Counted from the first letter of the stretch, positions 10,837 through 19,112 are shown. The stretch: DNA of 64,000 bases from an uncultured Alcanivorax sp. (GCF_947258575.1 NZ_CAMYIV010000008.1:62001-126000), one strand, 5' to 3'. Translations and numbers: made by a program. Notes: generated from the letters alone by a model not told the origin.

Positions 10837-11355
10837 ATGACCGACAACAGCAACCCCTACCAGAGCCCCGCCGCCGACACACAGAACCGCCCGACTCTGG
10901 ACAACCCGGCGCTTGCCAGCCGCTGGTATCGCTTTTTCGGTGCCCTGATCGACGGCCTGGTCCAGCTCGCCATTATCGGCCCTATCGTGTTCTTTTCCGG
11001 CACCTGGGCTGACATGATGGCTAACAATGGCGCTCTCGACCTGACCGCCACCCTGGTCTGGTTCATTGTCGGCGAAGTAATCTTCCTGGCCCTGCAGGGC
11101 TGGCTGCTGTTCAACCGCCAGCAGACCATCGGCAAGTGGCTGCTGGGCATGAAAATTATCGGCATGGAGCAGCTGGACGTGCCCCCCGGCAAACTCTACG
11201 GTCTGCGCTATCTACTGTTCCATGTGCTGGCACAGGTGCCCGGCATCAACCTGGTCATGCTTGTCGACCCGCTGCTGATATTCCGCGGTGATCGCCGCTG
11301 CCTGCACGATCTGCTGGCCAGCACCCAGGTGATACAGGTCCCTGCCAGCCGCTAA
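10837..11355 (+). CDS. RDD family membrane protein
   Basis: The 172-residue protein has the RDD signature in its first membrane segment: LASRWYRFFGALIDGL (Arg and Asp), with a matching second RDD-type block near the end, PLLIFRGDRRCLHDLLA. Three or four hydrophobic segments are visible (LIDGLVQLAIIGPIVFF, LTATLVWFIVGEVIFLAL, LLFHVLAQVPGINLVMLV). RDD proteins are small inner-membrane proteins, some linked to sodium or proton exchange; the function here is unknown. The N-terminus starts NPYQSPAAD, a proline-rich cytoplasmic tail often seen in this family. An AAGGA site precedes the ATG. recN begins 35 bases downstream on the same strand. Confidence 0.9.
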   Translation: MTDNSNPYQSPAADTQNRPTLDNPALASRWYRFFGALIDGLVQLAIIGPIVFFSGTWADMMANNGALDLTATLVWFIVGEVIFLALQGWLLFNRQQTIGKWLLGMKIIGMEQLDVPPGKLYGLRYLLFHVLAQVPGINLVMLVDPLLIFRGDRRCLHDLLASTQVIQVPASR

Positions 11356-11390
11356 TCGTCACCCTGACTCGCCCGTTTCGGAGAGATACC

Positions 11391-13058
11391 ATGCTGACCC
11401 ATCTGAGCGTTCGTCACTTTGCCACCGTGGACCAGTTGGAACTGGAGCCGGAGAACGGCCTCACCGCAATCAGCGGGGAAACCGGGGCGGGCAAGTCCGT
11501 GATCATCGATGCCCTGGGCCTGACCCTGGGCGATCGAGCCGACTCCAGCATCGTCCGCCACGGCCACGACCGGGCTGAGGTACTCGCCACCTTTGATGTC
11601 AGCGACAACGCGACCGCCCGCCAGTGGCTGGCCGACCGGGAGCTGGATGATGACGACCAGTGCCTGCTGCGCCGCACCGTACGCGCCGATGGTCGCTCCC
11701 GGGCCTATGTGAACGGCACTCCCACTCCGCTGGCGGAAGTGCGGGAACTGGGCGAGCGGCTGATCAGCATCCACAGCCAGCACGAACACCAGGCCCTGAT
11801 GAAGAAAGAAGCCCATCGGCAGCTGCTGGACAACTTTGCCGACGCCCGCGATCTAGCCAACACCGTTCGCGAACACTGGCGCCACTGGCAAAAAGCGCGC
11901 CGGGCACACGACGATGCCCTGAATCAGGCCCGCGAGCAAAACGAAAAGGAAGAGTTGCTGCGCTTCCAGCTGGAAGAGCTGGACGCCCTCGCCCTGCAGG
12001 ACGGCGAACTGGAACAGCTGGAGCAGGAACAGCAGCGTCTGGGCAACGCGGAAAGCCTGATTCGTACCTGCCAGCAGTCTCTCAACGCCCTTTACGAAGG
12101 CGATGACGGCACCTGCAACGACCACCTCAGCCAGGTCAGCCACTGGCTGGACGAGGCTCGCAACCAGGATGAAGGCCTGACAACCATCGCCGACACCGTG
12201 GAATCCGCCCGCCTGCAAGTGGAAGCCGCCGCCGATGACCTGCGCCATTACCTGGAACGGCTGGACCTGGACCCGGAGCGCCTGGCCCAGGTGGAAGAGC
12301 GGCTCAGCCAGAGCTACACCCTGGCCCGCAAGCACCGCATTCGCCCGGAAGAACTGGTTGAACACCACCGGCAACTGCTGGCGGAGTCCGACGCCCTGGG
12401 CAATGTGGATGCCCATCTGCACGCCCTCTCCGAGCAGGAAGCCGCGGCCCAGCAACAATACATGGACAGCGCCCGCCAGCTCAGCAAAGCCCGCCGCAGC
12501 GCCGCCAAGAACCTCACCCAGCAGGTACAGAAACAGCTCACCGCCCTGAGTATGAAAGCCGCCAAGCTGGAAGCCCAGCTGGGCGAATGCGCCCCTGGCG
12601 CCGACGGCCTGGAAGACGTGGAATTCCTGTTCTCTGCCAACCCGGGCCAGCCCCTCAAGCCGCTTGGCAAAGTGGCTTCCGGCGGCGAATTGTCACGGGT
12701 AAGCCTGGCGATCCAGGTGATCTGCGCCCGCAACCTGACAGTACCGAGCCTGGTATTCGATGAAGTGGACGTGGGTGTCGGTGGTGGCGTGGCCGAGATC
12801 GTCGGCCGGCTGCTGCGTGAACTGGGCAGCCACGCCCAGGTGCTATGCATCACCCACCAGCCCCAGGTCGCCAGCCAGGGTCACCAGCACTGGCAGGTCC
12901 ACAAGATTCAGGGGGACGACACTACCCATACCCGTATCCAGGGGCTGGATGACAACGCAAGAATTGAAGAGTTGGCGCGGATGCTGGGCGGCGTGGAAAT
13001 CACCGAATCCACCCGCAACCATGCCAGGGAGATGCTGAGTAAGGCTCAGGCAGCGTAG
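11391..13058 (+). CDS. recN: DNA repair protein RecN
   Basis: RecN is an SMC-like ATPase that works early in double-strand-break repair. In the 555-residue protein, Walker A is GETGAGKS at residues 29-36, followed by the RecN-specific VIIDALGLTLGDRAD. Long alanine- and glutamate-rich coiled-coil arms fill the middle. The C-terminal lobe has the ABC signature SGGELSRVSLAIQ and Walker B LVFDEVDVGVGGGVAE. Length matches the family. A copy of the heptad stop element begins 3 bases after its TAG. I saw no clear LexA box in the short gap upstream, and it may be read from the RDD gene promoter. Confidence 0.98.
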   Translation: MLTHLSVRHFATVDQLELEPENGLTAISGETGAGKSVIIDALGLTLGDRADSSIVRHGHDRAEVLATFDVSDNATARQWLADRELDDDDQCLLRRTVRADGRSRAYVNGTPTPLAEVRELGERLISIHSQHEHQALMKKEAHRQLLDNFADARDLANTVREHWRHWQKARRAHDDALNQAREQNEKEELLRFQLEELDALALQDGELEQLEQEQQRLGNAESLIRTCQQSLNALYEGDDGTCNDHLSQVSHWLDEARNQDEGLTTIADTVESARLQVEAAADDLRHYLERLDLDPERLAQVEERLSQSYTLARKHRIRPEELVEHHRQLLAESDALGNVDAHLHALSEQEAAAQQQYMDSARQLSKARRSAAKNLTQQVQKQLTALSMKAAKLEAQLGECAPGADGLEDVEFLFSANPGQPLKPLGKVASGGELSRVSLAIQVICARNLTVPSLVFDEVDVGVGGGVAEIVGRLLRELGSHAQVLCITHQPQVASQGHQHWQVHKIQGDDTTHTRIQGLDDNARIEELARMLGGVEITESTRNHAREMLSKAQAA

Positions 13059-13061
13059 AAA

Positions 13062-13102
13062 GGCAGTGAAGAGTTAATAGTGAAGAGTTAACAGCGGCGC
13101 GG
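13062..13102 (+). repeat. Heptad stop element, copy C, after recN
   Basis: GGC, then AGTGAAG, AGTTAAT, AGTGAAG, AGTTAAC, then AGCGGCGCGG. It is followed at once by a hairpin whose arms are GCGCGGGC (about 13097-13104) and GCCCGCGC (about 13131-13138). There is no inverted partner on the fur side. Confidence 0.82.
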
Positions 13103-13168
13103 GCAGGCCCCAAAGAACCGGCAGCGCCCAGCCCGCGCACAAACGCCGGCGCACCACGCAGGACGGAG

Positions 13169-13256
13169 GGTGGATTAGCCGCAGGCGTAATCCACCATGC
13201 CTGCCTCACCATAACGCAACCGGTAAAAGGTGGATTACGCCTGCGGCTAATCCACC
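13169..13256. repeat. Doublet of inverted 28-bp palindromes (REPIN-like)
   Basis: Two 28-base units, 13169-13196 and 13229-13256, are exact reverse complements of each other. Each is itself an imperfect palindrome with arms GGTGGATTA and TAATCCACC. The 32-base spacer separates them. This is the layout of REP doublets (REPINs/BIMEs), mobilised in trans by RAYT transposases. None is in the window. It lies between the convergent recN and fur genes and may also serve as their transcription barrier. Confidence 0.8.
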
Positions 13257-13287
13257 CTACCCAGGCCACCTGGGCCGGGGTGCTGGA

Positions 13288-13689
13288 TCACTTCTTCGGC
13301 TTTACGTACAGCACCAGCGAGTGGTCCATGATTTCATAGCCGTGTTCCTCGGCAATGGCGTGCTGGCGTTTCTCGATCACGTCATCCATGAACTCGATCA
13401 CCTGGCCGGTTTCCATGCACACCATATGATCATGATGGTCCTCGTCCGCCAGCTCGAAAACGGCAGAGCCACCCTCGAAGTTGTGGCGCAGCACCATGCC
13501 CGCCTGCTCGAACTGGGTCAGCACACGGTAGACGGTGGCCAACCCCACATCCTCGCCGGCGTCCATCAGCGACTTGTAGATATCTTCGGCGCTCAGGTGG
13601 CGCTCTTCAGATTTCTCCAGTTGCTGCAGGATTTTCACCCGCGGCAGGGTCACTTTAAGGCCCGCTTTTCTGAGATCCTGATTATCCAA
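13288..13689 (-). CDS. fur: Ferric uptake regulator Fur
   Basis: Fur is the iron-responsive repressor of siderophore and iron uptake genes. The 133-residue protein has the winged-helix block LRKAGLKVTLPRVKILQQL, DIYKSLMDAGEDVGLATVYRVLTQFEQAG and RHNFEGGSAVFELA. The metal-site region is DEDHHDHMVC. As in Pseudomonas Fur it lacks the Cys-rich tail of the E. coli protein and ends LVLYVKPKK. The only start that keeps the normal N-terminus is TTG at 13689, with GGAG nine bases upstream; no ATG or GTG is available. This suggests a deliberately low translation rate. Confidence 0.96.
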   Translation of the reverse strand: MDNQDLRKAGLKVTLPRVKILQQLEKSEERHLSAEDIYKSLMDAGEDVGLATVYRVLTQFEQAGMVLRHNFEGGSAVFELADEDHHDHMVCMETGQVIEFMDDVIEKRQHAIAEEHGYEIMDHSLVLYVKPKK

Positions 13690-13908
13690 TGCGTATGCTC
13701 CAATTTGCCAAAAGGTGGCGATGCCCCTGAATCCGTGACTTCATCGCGGCGCCTGACGCAAGCCTTTGCCGCCACAGAGGATTTTTTCAGTCGATCGTAT
13801 TCAGATAATACGACCCTCCCTCAGAAAACCCACTGTGACAACAAATTCTCACGCCGTGCATCCACGCTGAAGCCACAGATTCAGGGCGATATGAAAAAAG
13901 CGGGAAAC

Positions 13909-13936
13909 TTGTACCGCTACTGCAAGTCTGTATTAT
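13909..13936 (+). promoter_or_regulatory. Sigma-70 promoter of bamE
   Basis: TTGTAC (13909-13914), a 16-base spacer and TATTAT (13931-13936). Transcription would begin near 13943, about 24 bases before the bamE ATG. It faces away from fur, whose own promoter must lie in the same 277-base gap. Confidence 0.6.
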
Positions 13937-13966
13937 CGCCCGAACACTTAGTGAAGTCGAAAAACC

Positions 13967-14464
13967 ATGCCACGAATTCTAGCCGTCCTTAGTCTGACAG
14001 CCCTGCTGGCCACCACTGGCTGCAGCTCCTTGCGCTTTCCCGGTGTCTACCGGATCGATATTCCGCAGGGCAACTTCGTCACCGAGGAGATGCTCGGCGA
14101 ACTCGAGCCCGGCATGAGCCCGGAGCAGGTGCGCTATGTGCTTGGTGCCCCCACCCTGGTGGACCCGTTCACGCCTGACAAATGGTTTTATCTGATGACC
14201 TACCGCCCCGGCAAGGGCGATAACGTCAGCCAGCAGATTGTGCTGCACTTCGAAAACGGCAGCTATAGCCGCCATGAAGGCGAAGTGATCGAGGATTTCC
14301 GCAAGAAAACCAGCTCACAACAGGACCGCGAATTGCAGCGCAAACTGGATGAGCGCAAGCAGGAAGAAACCAGCCCCGAGCCCGCCCCTGCTACCGAGCA
14401 ATCGGCGCCAGATCCGGAAACACTGCCTCAGGAACCGAGCGACCCGGGCCAGCCGGCAGCCTGA
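13967..14464 (+). CDS. bamE: Outer membrane protein assembly factor BamE
   Basis: BamE (SmpA) is a lipoprotein subunit of the BAM complex that inserts beta-barrel proteins into the outer membrane. The 165-residue protein has a lipoprotein signal: ALLATTGCSSLRFPGVY with the lipobox Cys at residue 19. It then has the family core YRIDIPQGNFVTEEMLGELEPGMS-type block, EQVRYVLGAPTLVDPF and WFYLMTYRPGKG. The C-terminal third is a low-complexity Glu/Gln/Pro tail (EETSPEPAPATEQSAPDPE) longer than in E. coli and probably disordered. It stands divergent from fur, as in Pseudomonas, and converges with rnfH nine bases downstream. Confidence 0.97.
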   Translation: MPRILAVLSLTALLATTGCSSLRFPGVYRIDIPQGNFVTEEMLGELEPGMSPEQVRYVLGAPTLVDPFTPDKWFYLMTYRPGKGDNVSQQIVLHFENGSYSRHEGEVIEDFRKKTSSQQDRELQRKLDERKQEETSPEPAPATEQSAPDPETLPQEPSDPGQPAA

Positions 14465-14473
14465 TCCGCACCA

Positions 14474-14773
14474 TCAGCGGGCCTTTTCCGCCGCCCGCTT
14501 CTTGCGATTGAGCTTCGGATCCGCCTGCAGCGGGCGGTAGATCTCCACCCGCTCGCCAGGCTTGAGCACCTGGCCGGCCGGATTGGCCACCACCTTGCCG
14601 AAAATCCCCATGGGCGCCTTGTCCAGCACCAGCCCTTCGAACTGCTCTTCGATACCGGACAGCTTTGCCGCCTCCAGCATGGTGGTACCTTCCGGCACAT
14701 CCAGACCGATCAGGCGCTGCTTGTCCGGCAGCGCATAGGTCACTTCCACATGAATACGCGCATCATCGGCCAT
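14474..14773 (-). CDS. rnfH: RnfH family ubiquitin-fold protein
   Basis: A 99-residue RnfH (UPF0125) protein with a beta-grasp fold: IHVEVTYALPDKQRLIGLDVPEGTTMLEAA, then the family block LGIFGKVV-like GIFGKVVANPAGQVLKPGERVEIYRPLQADPK in order, and a lysine/arginine tail NRKKRAAEKAR. The biochemical role is unclear. RnfH is usually the partner of RatA (ratA-ratB/rnfH) between bamE and smpB; here RatA is absent and a sodium symporter takes its place. The ATG overlaps the symporter TGA by one base (TGATG), so it is translated by coupling. Confidence 0.92.
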   Translation of the reverse strand: MADDARIHVEVTYALPDKQRLIGLDVPEGTTMLEAAKLSGIEEQFEGLVLDKAPMGIFGKVVANPAGQVLKPGERVEIYRPLQADPKLNRKKRAAEKAR

Positions 14774-16311
14774 CAGGGCGACTCCTGCTCCACGGGCACC
14801 TCAGCGGCATCCTCTTGCGGCAGTGGCGCAGCATCCTGCTGCGCCGGCGCCTCATTGGTAACCGCATCCGCCTGCTCCTGAGCAGGCGCATCAGCAGACT
14901 GCGCCTCTTCTTCTGGCGCGAACGTGGCCCAGATGGAATAGACAAACAACACAATCACCGCCACCGGCGAGAAAATCCGCACCAGTGCCCGCCATACCAG
15001 ATAGAGCTTGAAGTTCTGCATGGCCAGCTCCTTGCGCGCCTGGGTCTCCTTCATCACCCAGCCAGCAAAGATGGCGATCAGCAGCCCGCCCAGCGGCAAC
15101 ATCACCGTGGTGGACAGGAATTCCATATTGTCGAAGAAGGTGCCCACCAGGAAGGTGTGATCCTTCCATACGTTAAAGGACAACACCGAGCCCACACCCA
15201 GTAGCCAGGCCCCCAGGCCCACCACCAGTGCCGCCATCGGGCGCTTGAGCCCCCGCTCTACCAGCCAGGCCACCACCGGCTCGCCAAGACTGATGGACGA
15301 GCTCCAGGCGGCACACACCACCAGCACAAAGAACAGTGAACCGAACAACAGCCCGCCCGGCATCTGACCGAAGGCCAGCGGCAGGGTCACAAACATCATC
15401 CCCGGCCCCTGGCTCACTTCCAGCCCATTGGAGAACAACAGCGGGAACATGGCCACACCGGCGCCCAGCGCCACCAGGGTATCGAGCAGCGCAATGATGG
15501 CCACGGTCGACATGATCGACACCGGCCGGCTGCGCCCGGTCTTCTTGTCCTTCACCGTTTTGGGCATATACGCCCCATAGGCCATGATCGCCCCCATGCC
15601 CAGACTCAGGGTAAAGAAGGCCTGCCCCACAGCCACGATGACTGCCTTGCCGGTCAACTTGGAGAAATCAAAGGCAAACAGGAAGCCAACCCCCTCCTTG
15701 AAACCCGGTGTAGTCGCCGCGTAGCCCACCAATACCAGCAACAGCACGAACAGCAGCGGCATCAGAATCTGCACCGCCTTTTCCAGGCCACCCTTCACGC
15801 CCCTGGCTACCACCGCCATGGTCAGCACCATAAAGAGCGTGTGGTAAGCCAGCAGCAACCCGGGGTTGGCCAGCATATCGTTGAAATGGGCTTCCGACTG
15901 GGTCGCGGTAATGCCCTCAAAGACACCGCGCACTGCCTCCCAGGCGTAATACAACGCCCAGCTGGCCACCGCAGAGTAGAACGACAAAATCAGAAACGCC
16001 GACAGTGCGCCCAGGTAACCGATACCCGCCCAGCGCTGGGTGACCTTGCTGTCCGTCGCCACCTTGCGCATGGAATTGATCGGGCTCAGCCCGCCCTTGC
16101 GGCCCAGCATCACCTCTGCCGCCATGATGGGAATGCCCACCACGGCGATACACAGCAGGTACAGCAACACAAAGGCGCCACCACCGTTCTCGCCGGTGAT
16201 ATACGGGAAACGCCAGATATTCCCCAGCCCCACGGCCGACCCGGTCGCCGCCAGAATAAACACCCAACGGCTGGCCCACATGCCATGGACCGGCTTGCTC
16301 TCTTGCTTCAT
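14773..16311 (-). CDS. Sodium-dependent transporter of the SNF family
   Basis: A 512-residue neurotransmitter:sodium symporter (LeuT fold). The first helix has the sodium/substrate site WVFILAATGSAVGLGNIWRFPYITGENGGGAF in order, and the family blocks GLEKAVQILMPLLFVLLL and QAFFTLSLGMGAIMAYGAYM follow. About twelve membrane helices are visible. The last 45 residues are an unusual acidic, Ala/Gln/Glu/Pro tail (AQSADAPAQEQADAVTNEAPAQQ) with no membrane segment. Substrate is probably an amino acid, not determined. It lies upstream of rnfH with a one-base overlap and takes the place that RatA holds in related genomes. Confidence 0.93.
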   Translation of the reverse strand: MKQESKPVHGMWASRWVFILAATGSAVGLGNIWRFPYITGENGGGAFVLLYLLCIAVVGIPIMAAEVMLGRKGGLSPINSMRKVATDSKVTQRWAGIGYLGALSAFLILSFYSAVASWALYYAWEAVRGVFEGITATQSEAHFNDMLANPGLLLAYHTLFMVLTMAVVARGVKGGLEKAVQILMPLLFVLLLVLVGYAATTPGFKEGVGFLFAFDFSKLTGKAVIVAVGQAFFTLSLGMGAIMAYGAYMPKTVKDKKTGRSRPVSIMSTVAIIALLDTLVALGAGVAMFPLLFSNGLEVSQGPGMMFVTLPLAFGQMPGGLLFGSLFFVLVVCAAWSSSISLGEPVVAWLVERGLKRPMAALVVGLGAWLLGVGSVLSFNVWKDHTFLVGTFFDNMEFLSTTVMLPLGGLLIAIFAGWVMKETQARKELAMQNFKLYLVWRALVRIFSPVAVIVLFVYSIWATFAPEEEAQSADAPAQEQADAVTNEAPAQQDAAPLPQEDAAEVPVEQESP

Positions 16312-16414
16312 AACAGGACTACCCTCGTTAGCGTGGCGCTATTGTCTTTTTTTTAACTGGGCGGCTCAAGTAAGGGTAAGTCACAACTCACCTCCATCCT
16401 GACAGACAAAGCCC

Positions 16415-16443
16415 TGTCAGCCGCCAAACGCATGCTCTATAAT
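16415..16443 (+). promoter_or_regulatory. Sigma-70 promoter of smpB, very close to the start codon
   Basis: CTGTCA (16415-16420), 17-base spacer, and a perfect TATAAT (16438-16443). The smpB ATG is at 16453, ten bases after the -10 box, so transcription would start at or within about three bases of the ATG. Confidence 0.7.
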
Positions 16444-16452
16444 CGTCCGCCT

Positions 16453-16935
16453 ATGGGAAACGCCAAGAAAAAAGCCAAAGCGCCGTCGGCCACCATTGCG
16501 CAAAACCGCAAGGCACGCCACGAATATCATCTGGAAGAGCACTTCGAAGCCGGCCTGGTCCTGGAAGGCTGGGAGGCGAAGTCACTGCGTGCCGGTAAAG
16601 GCAACCTGACCGAGGCCTACGTCCTGCTCAAGGACGGGGAAGCCTTTCTGTTCGGTGCTCGCTTCGAGCCCCTGATCGCCGCCAGTACCCACGTCAACCC
16701 GGATCCGGTGCGCACACGCAAGCTGCTGCTGCATCGCAGCGAACTGGGGCGCATTTTTGGTGGCGTACAGAAAGAGGGCTACACCTGCGTACCGGTGAGC
16801 CTGTTCTGGAAGAAAGGGTTTGCCAAGTGCAATATCGCCCTGGCCAAAGGTAAGCAGAAGTTTGATAAGCGCGCCACCGAGAAGGAGCGCGACTGGAACC
16901 GTCAGAAGCAGCGTCTGATGCGGCAGGGCAGCTGA
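16453..16935 (+). CDS. smpB: SsrA-binding protein SmpB
   Basis: SmpB binds tmRNA and brings it to stalled ribosomes. The 160-residue protein has the core blocks [37 protein letters not shown] in order, [30 protein letters not shown] and the basic C-terminal tail [24 protein letters not shown] that enters the mRNA channel. I start at ATG 16453 ([10 protein letters not shown]) rather than 16432, since the upstream codons overlap the -10 box. No ribosome site precedes this ATG, so the message may be leaderless. Its RNA partner ssrA lies 745 bases downstream on the same strand. Confidence 0.97.
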   Translation: MGNAKKKAKAPSATIAQNRKARHEYHLEEHFEAGLVLEGWEAKSLRAGKGNLTEAYVLLKDGEAFLFGARFEPLIAASTHVNPDPVRTRKLLLHRSELGRIFGGVQKEGYTCVPVSLFWKKGFAKCNIALAKGKQKFDKRATEKERDWNRQKQRLMRQGS

Positions 16936-16996
16936 CCCGGGTTAACGGGCCGCCCCCTGCACGCGTGACACTGTCTTCAGACTGTACCGGTTGGCG

Positions 16997-17278
16997 TTAC
17001 ACCGACTGGTGGGTGTTCACGTCCTGAGCCCGGCTGTCGCCGCGCAGCTGCCAGTAAAGCTGCAGCCAGGCGCGTAGCACCGCAGGCAGGAAGTAAACAG
17101 CGAACAGAATCACCGGAAGACGTGCCTCCGGGGTCGCCATATCCACCAGGTACACACCACCTGCATACGCAGCCAGCGCGAATACCAGTTGCAACGCTCT
17201 GTAGAGCAGCGGCTGAGCCTTCAAAGGCGACAGTGCCTTCTCGGAAACTTGCCCTGCTGACCGAAAGATCGTGTTCAT
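16997..17278 (-). CDS. Small two-helix membrane protein of unknown function
   Basis: I do not recognise this 93-residue protein. It has two hydrophobic segments, LYRALQLVFALAAYAGGVYLV and LPVILFAVYFLPAVLRAWL, with a positively charged N-terminus and a short polar tail. A strong AAAGGAG site six bases before the ATG supports it as a real gene. It lies alone between the convergent smpB gene and the divergent tmRNA region, with no partner suggesting a role. Confidence 0.72.
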   Translation of the reverse strand: MNTIFRSAGQVSEKALSPLKAQPLLYRALQLVFALAAYAGGVYLVDMATPEARLPVILFAVYFLPAVLRAWLQLYWQLRGDSRAQDVNTHQSV

Positions 17279-17679
17279 CGGCTTTCTCCTTTAATGAACG
17301 ACAATGCTTTGATCAGCGGCCTTCATATAACGTCTATTTCAAGGCTCGCTGTAAAGCCATTGTGTGATACACAATTTCGAGCAGGATGTTTCATGGTGGC
17401 TTGTGGCTACCTGAGCATCACTCGCTCAACCTCACCATCGGCCAATGACACAGTGCCGTGGTGACACCTGTATAGTGCGCCTGAAAAATGACAAAACAAG
17501 CATTCGGGGTCTGATTGTCAGACAAGACATGTGTATTCGGGTAACACTTTTCACAATCTGATTACATTCCGAACATTATTCATGGCGTTTACCCCCACAA
17601 TATGGCCGATCCGGAACATCCCGGACCCCACTTGTGAATCGACTTCCCTGCCCCCATCACCTACAATGAACCCATCACA
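17279..17679. other. Intergenic region upstream of tmRNA
   Basis: No gene is seen in these 401 bases. The region is AT-richer than its surroundings. It should hold the promoter of the small membrane protein on the left and of tmRNA on the right. A TACAAT box at 17662-17667 is a plausible tmRNA -10, but I see no convincing -35. A clean inverted repeat, GTCTGA-TTG-TCAGAC at 17509-17523, could be an operator. Confidence 0.5.
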
Positions 17680-18036
17680 GGGGCCGACCTGGATTCGACG
17701 CCGGTATTGAATTCTGTGGTGCATGCCGAGAAGGTCACGAGTCTCGTAAATCATTTGTGGCACATTAAAGCAATCGCTAACGACGATTCTTACGCACTAG
17801 CAGCTTAAACCCTGCTTATCGCCAATCGACCCTGCCTGTGGGGAAGAGCGGCGAGCATCGCAACACAGGCTCGCAGCAAAGTCCGCCCCGGATGGCGCTG
17901 TTAAAACTCTTAGGGGCCCGGCTTTCACGTCCTGCCAGTTGGGTTGTGAAGGCTTAAATCAATAAACTTGGCTAAGCATGTAGATCTGCAGATGGATTGC
18001 TGACGGACGCGGGTTCGATTCCCGCCGGCTCCACCA
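17680..18036 (+). ncRNA. ssrA: Transfer-messenger RNA
   Basis: The 357-nucleotide RNA rescues stalled ribosomes together with SmpB. The 5' end GGGGCCGACC pairs with the 3' end CGGCTCC, and the encoded ACCA ends at 18036. The T-arm GGGTTCGATTCCC is present. The tag reading frame runs 17776-17808 and encodes ANDDSYALAA followed by TAA; the resume codon is GCT. The tag keeps the ALAA end recognised by ClpXP and the AND start bound by SspB. Ser replaces the usual Asn or Glu-Asn before Tyr. A strong terminator follows 15 bases later. Confidence 0.97.
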
Positions 18037-18050
18037 AACAGCAAAAAGAA

Positions 18051-18081
18051 AGGGCCGCCCCATTGGGGTGGCCCTTTTTTT
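18051..18081 (+). terminator. Terminator of tmRNA
   Basis: AGGGCCGCCCC pairs with GGGGTGGCCCT around ATT, followed by a run of seven T. It begins 14 bases after the tmRNA 3' end. Confidence 0.93.
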
Positions 18082-18179
18082 GTGCCGCGCTACGGCGGCC
18101 TCCCTCTCCAAACACAAAACCTTGCCTCCTCCCCCAACATCCACCAACCTGGCAACTCACCATCTCAGCCAGGATTCAC

Positions 18180-19112
18180 ATGTCGGATCCAGACATCCTC
18201 AATGCAGCGTTTACTAGAGTCGGACTGCTGAAAGCGCTTTATGATGACGCCATTCCGTGGGCTGCCATCGAAGCTGGCTTTATGTATCAGGGCCAGAGAA
18301 TCCACTTTGCCAGCCGTGCGAACGGTATCTTCAAACCTTCACAGATGAAGCATGGGGCACTAAGCATCAAAACAGTGGTACCTAGAACGGGACGAATCAA
18401 TATATACAACGACTACCAGTCTTCAGATGACTACTACCGCTACGCCCTGCAAGCTGGCGATGTTCACCGAGGGCCTAATCGGTACCTCTGGCAATCAAAA
18501 GAGCTGGGGCAGCCATTCATCTATTTCCACGGGATTTCCCCCGGATTCTATACCGCACTATGGCCCTGCTTTATTTCCGAAATTAAAGACTTGGGAAGCC
18601 AACACTCTTACTGCAACATCTATGTGGGCCTGAATGATCCTCAGAACCACCTCCCTCCCCTGGTTGATGGGCACTATTCCATACCAACTACTTTTGAACG
18701 TCGCTATGCGGTGAGAGAAACCCGAACACGGTTGCATCAGTCATCATTTCGACAAGCCGTTCTGACCGCTTATAACAACAAATGCGCAATGACTGGACTA
18801 CCAACAACGCACCTTCTTGATGCCGCTCACATAATCCCAGATGCTGATGAACGCGGTGAAGCTAGCATTCAAAACGGGATTGCACTGAGCAAACTGCACC
18901 ACAGCGCTTTCGACAAATATCTCATCGGTATTGATGGGAACCTTACGATTCATATTAGTGAAGAGGTCATGGCTTCCAGCGATGGTCCTTTGCTGGAACT
19001 CGGCATTAAAGACCTTCACGGAAAATGCCTCAGCATTCCCGAGCAGGAAAAACTGCAGCCAAACAGGGACTTTCTCGCTGCCCGCTTTGAAGCTTTCCTA
19101 AGGGAAAACTAA
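18180..19112 (+). CDS. HNH endonuclease, putative restriction enzyme
   Basis: A 310-residue two-part protein. The C-terminal third is an HNH nuclease: RQAVLTAYNNKCAMTGLPTTHLLDAAHIIPDADERG in order, where the CxxTG turn, the AAHI histidine pair and the later NGIALSKLHHSAFDKYLI (Asn, then His) give the H-N-H set. This is the arrangement of HNH_2-type putative restriction endonucleases. The N-terminal 190 residues (FTRVGLLKALYDDAIPWAAIEAGF onward) probably recognise DNA. Base composition is clearly AT-richer than the neighbours and the ribosome site (CCAGGATTCAC) is modest. It sits immediately past tmRNA, a well-known integration hot spot, so horizontal acquisition is likely. No cognate methylase is nearby. 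Confidence 0.82.
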   Translation: MSDPDILNAAFTRVGLLKALYDDAIPWAAIEAGFMYQGQRIHFASRANGIFKPSQMKHGALSIKTVVPRTGRINIYNDYQSSDDYYRYALQAGDVHRGPNRYLWQSKELGQPFIYFHGISPGFYTALWPCFISEIKDLGSQHSYCNIYVGLNDPQNHLPPLVDGHYSIPTTFERRYAVRETRTRLHQSSFRQAVLTAYNNKCAMTGLPTTHLLDAAHIIPDADERGEASIQNGIALSKLHHSAFDKYLIGIDGNLTIHISEEVMASSDGPLLELGIKDLHGKCLSIPEQEKLQPNRDFLAARFEAFLREN

